A stretch of DNA of 64,000 nucleotides from an uncultured Verrucomicrobiales bacterium (lineage in GTDB: Bacteria; Verrucomicrobiota; Verrucomicrobiia; Verrucomicrobiales; Akkermansiaceae): NCBI GenBank assembly GCA_937969495.1, contig CALBVY010000036.1:23032-87031 (forward strand), read 5' to 3'. A program made the position numbers and the translations under genes. This document shows, piece by piece, positions 59,075-64,000 of this stretch (position 1 is the first letter of the stretch; each line of letters opens with the position of its first letter). The notes below the pieces were generated by a model. It was not told where the DNA came from and made no database searches. It saw nothing but the letters and a program-made list of their open reading frames with translations.

Positions 59075-60277
59075 TTATTTTTTTCGAGAAGGGTTGATGA
59101 GGATAATCCATGCAGCCACTAATCCAGCCAAGCCGCAGAGCATCCATAGTGCTCCAGAATTCTGCGCAAAAATCCACAGCCCGATCATAGGGCCGAGGGC
59201 TGTGGCCAGACTCCAGTGAAAACCAAAAAACCCCATGTAGCGGCCGCGCATATCATCAGGTGCAAGCTGCGCCACATAGTTGCTGCTGATCGGTGAGGCG
59301 ATCATCTCACCCAGTGTGAGTATAACGATACAGCATAGAAGCATGGGGAGTGATTGGCCAAAAAATAATAACCCTAGCCCTAAACCTAGCAGGCTATGGC
59401 CCAGCGCCATCATTGCTTGTGGATGGTGGCGTTTGGTCCAGCTTGTTAGGGGGAGTTCTAGGGTGACGATCATCATGCCATTTAATCCTAGTAGATAGCC
59501 AAATGTCTTTTCGGAGAATCCTGATTTCTCAGTGACTTGAAGGCCAAAGCTGCTGCTTAATTGCATAAATACGAGGGCGACGAGGAAAGAGGCGGCGAAG
59601 GTGCGGAGAAAAGCGTGATTGGAAATAATAGACTTGAGTGCTGGTGACCATCCAGCTTGAGATTCTGCTTTTTTGCCGATGCCTCTAGCTAAGCCAAAGA
59701 AAATAATCACGGCTAAAATCAAGGTGGTGAGGGCATCCACAATAAATAACCACTTGAATGAGTGTCCGGCTACAATGCCGGCAGTGGTCATGCCTAGTGC
59801 AAAGGCTAAGTTCCCTGAGAATCTCTGCACGGCATAGGCGCGGATACGTAAATGCGCTGGCACCAGATCCGCCACTAGTGAGCTGCTGGCAGGATAGAAT
59901 AAACTACTCATTAAACCACAGAGGTAAGTACCCAGAATGATGGTTAGGGGAGTTTTAGCCGCACTCAGCAGGAGCATGGCACATGCCGCTCCCACACAGG
60001 AGATGAGTAATGTAGGCTTGCGGCCGATTTTATCGGCTAAGTACCCACCGAGAATACATGCGCAGAAGCCACCCACTCCATAGGCGCCAAGAGCGAGCCC
60101 AATCACTGAGGGGGCAAAGCCTAGCTGGCTGATGTAGATGGTGAGGAAGGGGATAACAAAGTGGCCAAAATGACTGATAAATGTGCCTGCTACCAGAAGG
60201 TAGAAAGGTTTTGGTAGTAATTTTAGCTCGGCGATCAATCCTCTTTGATTGGGCGCTGATGTCTTGTTCGCGCTCAT
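59075..60277 (-). CDS. MFS transporter
   Basis: 400 residues from ATG 60277. Twelve helices. MFS motif A is GGYLADKIGRKPTLL (between helices 2 and 3). The pattern and length suit sugar or drug proton antiporters of the DHA1 type. Substrate not determined. The upstream frame to 60331 is open but unlikely. It lies 84 bases before pyrH on the same strand. Confidence 0.88.
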   Translation of the reverse strand: MSANKTSAPNQRGLIAELKLLPKPFYLLVAGTFISHFGHFVIPFLTIYISQLGFAPSVIGLALGAYGVGGFCACILGGYLADKIGRKPTLLISCVGAACAMLLLSAAKTPLTIILGTYLCGLMSSLFYPASSSLVADLVPAHLRIRAYAVQRFSGNLAFALGMTTAGIVAGHSFKWLFIVDALTTLILAVIIFFGLARGIGKKAESQAGWSPALKSIISNHAFLRTFAASFLVALVFMQLSSSFGLQVTEKSGFSEKTFGYLLGLNGMMIVTLELPLTSWTKRHHPQAMMALGHSLLGLGLGLLFFGQSLPMLLCCIVILTLGEMIASPISSNYVAQLAPDDMRGRYMGFFGFHWSLATALGPMIGLWIFAQNSGALWMLCGLAGLVAAWIILINPSRKK

Positions 60278-60402
60278 GCTGCCACAGTTAGGAAATGGAT
60301 GGTTGAGTCGTGAACACTCTCTTGTTTCCAATGCTTTTCCATACTCAATGCAGGGTAAGAGAATAGACGGGTGCTGTGTTGATTACGCAGATTTATCCCA
60401 GA

Positions 60403-61662
60403 TTATACTAGGCCATCTTTACGCGCCTGTTTCCAGTAGGCGTATTCAGAGCGGTTGAAGTCAATGTACTCTGGTGAGAGGTCACTGGTGTATACCTCAT
60501 ACTCCGCTTTACCTTGATGGAGATTGATCGTGATGGTGAAGTCATCTTTGGCGACGATTTTACGCAGTGTGTTCATCGAGGTTTTAGCCTGTTGGCCACC
60601 AAGGCATGCGGGTTTTCCATTGATGTGAATATCGATGAGCTCCTCTCTAACCATAGCGCGTGAGTAGCCTACGGCGTGGATGATGCGTCCCCAGTTAGGG
60701 TCGTTGCCGTTCCATGAGCTTTTGACTAGTGCGGAGTTCGCTACTGCTTCACCTACTTTTTTGGCATCCAGGTAAGTCTTAGCACCTTTGACTTCTACGG
60801 TGACAAACTTCGTGACGCGCTCGCCATCACGCACGAGGGACTTGGCCATTTTAAGCATGAGGTAGGTGAGTGCTTCGCGCATCTGGCGGCATTCTTTGCT
60901 ATTCCGCTTGATCGGTGGCATGCCACTCTCGCCATTAGCAAGCACGAGCACGGTGTCATTGGTGCTCATGTCACCATCGATGGTGATACGGTTAAAGGAT
61001 GCTTCTACCGCTTCTTGCACCGCTGTTTGAAGGCATGATTGATGAATGTTCGCGTCAGTGGTGATAAAGCACAGCATGGTGGCCATACTGGGGGAGATCA
61101 TACCAGCCCCCTTGGCGCAGGCTCCCATACGCACACGGTGCTCGCCGATGGTAAAGGAGATGGCGATTTCCTTTTTGCAGGTGTCGCTGGTCATGATCGC
61201 ATGGGCTACATCTTCGCCATTTTTAGTTCCAAGATTCTCTACGAGCTCTGGGAGTTTTGGCGTAATGCGCTGCATGGGCATGGGTAGCCCGATGACTCCC
61301 GTGGAGCAGATGGCGATTTGACGCTGACGGATACCTAGCTGCTTGGCGATTATTTTGGCAGTCTGCCGTGCATCATCTACACCTTCAATGCCAGTGCAGG
61401 CGTTTGCATTACCGCTGTTAGCAATAATCGCCTGTACTTGATCAGCCTTCATGTAAGCCTGAGTCACTTTGACGGGGGCGGCTTTGATCCGGTTCGTTGT
61501 GAATGTGCCAGCTGCCGTGCAGGGAGTGGGGGAATAGATCAGCGCTAGATCTAACCGAGGATCATCAGGGTTTTTAATTCCAGCACTGATGGCAGCGGCT
61601 TGAAAACCTTGGGGCGCACAGATACCGCCTTTGATTTTGGTAATAGCGGCTGGAGTGAGCAT
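60403..61662 (-). CDS. argJ: bifunctional glutamate N-acetyltransferase/amino-acid acetyltransferase
   Basis: Recycles the acetyl group in the cyclic arginine pathway. 419 aa that self-cleave before Thr195 in the motif KGAGMISPSMATML into alpha and beta chains. CSTGVIGLPMPMQRI, TSDTCKKEIAISF and GNDPNWGRIIHAVGYS also fit. ends with SDLSPEYIDFNRSEY. 42 bases after argC, same strand. Whether it makes NAGS activity itself cannot be told. Confidence 0.96.
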   Translation of the reverse strand: MLTPAAITKIKGGICAPQGFQAAAISAGIKNPDDPRLDLALIYSPTPCTAAGTFTTNRIKAAPVKVTQAYMKADQVQAIIANSGNANACTGIEGVDDARQTAKIIAKQLGIRQRQIAICSTGVIGLPMPMQRITPKLPELVENLGTKNGEDVAHAIMTSDTCKKEIAISFTIGEHRVRMGACAKGAGMISPSMATMLCFITTDANIHQSCLQTAVQEAVEASFNRITIDGDMSTNDTVLVLANGESGMPPIKRNSKECRQMREALTYLMLKMAKSLVRDGERVTKFVTVEVKGAKTYLDAKKVGEAVANSALVKSSWNGNDPNWGRIIHAVGYSRAMVREELIDIHINGKPACLGGQQAKTSMNTLRKIVAKDDFTITINLHQGKAEYEVYTSDLSPEYIDFNRSEYAYWKQARKDGLV

Positions 61663-61704
61663 CGGTTAACGAGGTAAAGGGAGGGCTGAAACAATGAGAG
61701 GATT

Positions 61705-62742
61705 CTAGAAATTTTGCAATCCGTCAGTTTCAGAAAATCCACAGATGATATTGAAGTTCTGGATAGCTTGACTGGCAGCACCTTTGCCGAGGTTGTCTTC
61801 AGCACTGAGGAGGAGGACTCTGCCTGTGCGGTCGTCGTAGTTCCACCCGATGTCGATGAAGTTAGTGCCAGTGACATTTTTAGTGTCCGCGCAGCCGCCT
61901 TTGCCTAATAATCGGACGAAGTATTCATCTGCGTAGGCTTTTTCTAGAGCTTGTTGGATTTGTTCTGGCGTCCCTGTTAGTTTGGCGCTGGTTGTGGTGC
62001 AGATGCCATTATGCACTGGGATGAGGTGAGGGGTGAAGGAGATAATGATGGTCTCACCAGCGGCTTTGCTAAGCTCTTGTTCTATCTCGGAGAGGTGACG
62101 GTGCTTGGGTACGCTGTAAGCGCGCGCACTTTCATTGCATTCACAGAAGATAAGTGAGAGGTCCGCCTTTCTTCCAGCACCACTGACGCCAGACATGGAG
62201 CAGGTGATGATACTATCAGGAGCGATGAGTTTTTCCCTCAGTAGTGGAATCAATGGCAGACTAATACTGGTGGGGTAACATCCAGGCGCGGCGATGAGAC
62301 GTGCATCGGGGATATCCGCGCGGTGCACTTCTGGGAGTCCGTAGACGGCTTCTTTTAGAAGCTCAGGGGCAGGGTGCTCGGCATCGTAGAATTCCTTGTA
62401 AACTAGAGGGTCATCTAATCGGAAGTCAGCACTAAGATCGATGATCCGTAGCCCCTTGTCTAGTAAACTAGATGCATACCCTGCCGCCACGCCATGAGGT
62501 AGGGCGAGGAAGGCTACCTCCGCTCCTGTGGCGGCGATGGCTTCTGGATCTGGATCAATGAAGGTAAGGTCCGCTGCCACAGCTCCATGAAAGCGGGGAA
62601 ATAGATCACCGATGCTGCGGCCAGCATTTTGACGTGAGGTGACACAGACCAGCTCGGCATGAGGGTGGGTGAGGAGCAGACGCAGGAGTTCGAGTCCTGT
62701 GTATCCGCTGGCTCCGATGACGGCAATCTTAACGGGTTTCAT
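61705..62742 (-). CDS. argC: N-acetyl-gamma-glutamyl-phosphate reductase
   Basis: NADPH-dependent third step of arginine synthesis. 345 residues from ATG 62742 (MKPVKIAVIGASGYTGLEL). Catalytic Cys in AAPGCYPTSISLPL, then SGVSGAGRKADLS and the His in TPHLIPVHNGI. The frame is open upstream to 62928 but that part is the antisense of tRNA-Pro and not coding. argJ follows directly, a usual pair. Confidence 0.96.
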   Translation of the reverse strand: MKPVKIAVIGASGYTGLELLRLLLTHPHAELVCVTSRQNAGRSIGDLFPRFHGAVAADLTFIDPDPEAIAATGAEVAFLALPHGVAAGYASSLLDKGLRIIDLSADFRLDDPLVYKEFYDAEHPAPELLKEAVYGLPEVHRADIPDARLIAAPGCYPTSISLPLIPLLREKLIAPDSIITCSMSGVSGAGRKADLSLIFCECNESARAYSVPKHRHLSEIEQELSKAAGETIIISFTPHLIPVHNGICTTTSAKLTGTPEQIQQALEKAYADEYFVRLLGKGGCADTKNVTGTNFIDIGWNYDDRTGRVLLLSAEDNLGKGAASQAIQNFNIICGFSETDGLQNF

Positions 62743-62850
62743 AATGATGGTGCGGAAATGCCACGAAATTCTGTGCTTGCCAACCCTGAACTCATCAGGT
62801 TTATTGCGCGCCCTGTTCAGTGGGCGTTCATTCCGCTGAATGATAATGAC

Positions 62851-62927
62851 CGGGACTTGGCGCAGTTTGGTAGCGCGCTTCGCTGGGGGTGAAGAGGTCG
62901 CAGGTTCGAATCCTGTAGTCCCGACCA
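62851..62927 (+). tRNA. tRNA-Pro (anticodon GGG), with encoded CCA
   Basis: Acceptor stem CGGGACT (62851-62857) pairs with AGTCCCG (62917-62923); discriminator A at 62924, then CCA. Anticodon arm CTTCG-CTGGGGG-TGAAG gives anticodon GGG; T arm has GGTTCGAATCC. C1-G72 pairing is normal for proline. Terminator follows at once. Confidence 0.96.
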
Positions 62928-62933
62928 CTTTAT

Positions 62934-62969
62934 GACCGCCATTCCCACAAGGTATGGCGGTCTTTTTTT
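62934..62969 (+). terminator. terminator of tRNA-Pro
   Basis: GACCGCCAT (62934-62942) pairs with ATGGCGGTC (62954-62962), 9 bp, then seven T's (62963-62969). Confidence 0.9.
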
Positions 62970-63052
62970 CTGGGGTTTAATCACCCCATGGGGGAATTAC
63001 CTATTTTTGTGCTAAATGTCCCATTTTTCTGTTTGACGGGAGTGTTAGTTGG

Positions 63053-63430
63053 TTGCTGGATGTCTCCCAATTGCTGCAAAGTCACATGATTTTGCTAGGC
63101 TGTTTTCTTGTTTTCCTAGATCTTAATCGTATTTCTCTGAATCTTAATACTCCGGCTAAAGTGGTGGCAGCTCAAGGGCGTGCAGATGAGAGATTGAGTT
63201 GGAGTCGTCATTGTATTGTACTATATGAATCTACTACTATAGGAGAGGTGTATTTTGACCCTTCGTATGGATTGCGGCCATTTCAAGCAAATGGCAGTCT
63301 TTCAGCCAAGCAGGTTCTAAATAATAGTTTAGGAGGGTTCTCTGCTAGTTTTGTTGACGGGGATAAGCTGAAAACGCAGTATTGGTATTCAGGTTCTGGA
63401 GGATTAGATATTAAAATTATAAATGAATAA
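63053..63430 (+). CDS. hypothetical, possibly fragment of a toxin/effector C-terminus
   Basis: 125 residues from TTG 63053; the frame is open from 62981 with no good start, so the 5' end may be lost. A hydrophobic stretch (MILLGCFLVFLDL) is followed by a globular part with SRHCIVLYESTT and EVYFDPSYG. The His and Asp spaced in this way resemble the second half of a papain/transglutaminase-like core, but a nucleophile Cys before it is not evident, so this is a guess. The next gene overlaps it (TAATG). It sits between tRNA-Pro and an Rhs region. Confidence 0.45.
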   Translation: MLDVSQLLQSHMILLGCFLVFLDLNRISLNLNTPAKVVAAQGRADERLSWSRHCIVLYESTTIGEVYFDPSYGLRPFQANGSLSAKQVLNNSLGGFSASFVDGDKLKTQYWYSGSGGLDIKIINE

Positions 63431-63816
63431 TGAATATAAAATATTTGAGGATATTATTAGGATTATGTTTTCAGGAATGCATCGCCAATCCTATCCCTGA
63501 AAATTATCGTCTTCAGCATAAGAGCTGGGGGGAGGGGGTGCATAATGGGCATTATGATGCTGCTATAGAAGGTGCTAAAGTAGTCTCTTATTTAAAAAAG
63601 ATGATGCTGTTTACCTGTTGAGGAGATCTCCAGAGGACGGGGTAGACCTTTATTGAACCCTCTATTCTCGTTAGAGGCCGGGCAATTGATCTTCAAAAAA
63701 AATCTCTTAGAAAAGAAACTAGTGGAAAATTGTATTATTTGTGGGTCGTATTGGGCGGGTTGACTTTGATTATTACTTTTTGTCTCTGTAAGAGCCGAAG
63801 CTCCACAAAAGTTTGA
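63430..63816 (+). pseudogene. small membrane-protein gene broken by two frameshifts
   Basis: ATG 63430 opens a 63-codon frame (signal-like MNIKYLRILLGLC, then SWGEGVHNGHYDAAIEGAKV) that stops at 63621. One extra A at the A6 tract 63594-63599 would join it to DDAVYLLRRSPEDGVD; one base less near 63648 would join that to FIEPSILVRGRAIDLQKKS and a membrane helix (LYYLWVVLGGLTLIITF) ending at the stop 63814-63816. Read together it makes one protein of about 128 residues. Sequencing error is possible. Confidence 0.5.
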
Positions 63817-63822
63817 TGTTAG

Positions 63823-64000
63823 CCACCCCACGGCACCCAGCCCCCCCCCCCCACCACCACCGGCACTACCGGCACTACCGGCACTACCTTCACCAGCACC
63901 TACACCCTCACATGGGGCTACAACGCCGCAGGAGAAGTCACCACCGCAGACCACAGTGATAACAACCAAGACCGCTCCTTTGCATACGATGGCATCGGCA
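63823..64000 (+). CDS. Rhs/YD-repeat protein fragment, cut by window edge
   Basis: The frame is open from 63823 to the end. After a Pro/Thr/Gly run (PPPP then TTTGTTGTTGTT), it reads YTLTWGYNAAGEVTTADHSD and FAYDGIG, the YD-repeat consensus of Rhs shell proteins. An in-frame TAG at 63820 and the lack of a start show that the true 5' end is unclear: a change in the 12-base C tract (63841-63852) would join it to other upstream frames. Confidence 0.6.
63841..63852 (+). repeat. 12-base C homopolymer and (ACCGGCACT) repeats at Rhs start
   Basis: Twelve C's followed by three tandem copies of ACCGGCACT (from about 63859). The tract is in the coding frame as four Pro codons, and the 9-base units as Thr-Gly-Thr. 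Either can slip during replication. Confidence 0.75.

Noticed and set aside
62743..62928. N-terminal extension of ArgC starting [12 protein letters not shown]
   Set aside because: This is the antisense reading of tRNA-Pro (62851-62927), a common artefact; ArgC starts at 62742.
63592..63969. Minus-strand Gly-rich frame of 125 codons
   Set aside because: Its Gly/Ser/Ala run is only the complement of the C-tract and ACCGGCACT repeats; the plus strand has a real Rhs match.

Overview
The window looks like ordinary chromosome from a didermic bacterium, most likely a marine-type Verrucomicrobiota (inference). The signs are lipid A genes (lpxA, lpxK), an outer-membrane barrel, an mpl murein-recycling ligase, a DUF1080 secreted protein, a type IV pilin/type II-like prepilin with the FTLVELLVVI signature, duplicated PilB-type ATPases, many secreted proteins of no known family, and moderate GC. 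Genes are dense and short operons switch strand often. No prophage, insertion sequence or CRISPR array was seen.

Layout. 1-2010: end of ispF, then radC and lpxA. 2019-6463 (minus): a secreted murein amidase, a secreted Ig-like protein, a membrane pseudokinase fused to an FGE-sulfatase domain, and a TPR membrane protein. 6664-9736: a small GAF protein and two family 2 glycosyltransferases flanking a DUF6817 (HD-like) protein. 9803-13024: DMT transporter, mpl, HAD phosphatase. 13244-17113: secreted NTF2-like protein, then metallophosphoesterase, a 96-aa protein, a roadblock-like protein and an ammonium channel with a terminator. 17187-24115: small, mostly secreted proteins, including a VWA-like protein, a LysM lipoprotein and a thioredoxin-like gene carrying an in-frame TGA. 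24112-33539: ligA, GT8, glcD-like, rpe, tadA, an MECR-like reductase and glutamate dehydrogenase. 33620-36476: prepilin, rph, lpxK. 37425-41666: a metal (probably zinc) uptake operon running from substrate-binding protein to a His/Asp-rich outer-membrane protein. 41755-50748: trmO, TSUP, holA, ABC-F, DUF1080, SulP, methyltransferase and a CPA antiporter. 50932-55784: pilB-pilB-pilC. 55971-62742: a Lys/Arg-rich protein, an aldo/keto reductase, frr-pyrH, an MFS transporter and argC-argJ. 62851-62927: tRNA-Pro. After it lies a short AT-rich, decayed tract that runs into the start of an Rhs/YD-repeat coding region at the window edge.

Most interesting point. The gene at 23048-24115 is open for 355 codons except for one TGA at 23276. 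That TGA is followed, at the spacing expected of a bacterial SECIS, by a hairpin with a GUU apical loop and a 7-bp lower stem. I read it as a candidate selenoprotein of a thioredoxin-like secreted family; a recent nonsense mutation is the alternative. Second-rank points are the metal-uptake operon with its histidine-rich outer-membrane protein, the pseudokinase-FGE fusion, and the broken membrane-protein gene plus C-tract beside the Rhs region.
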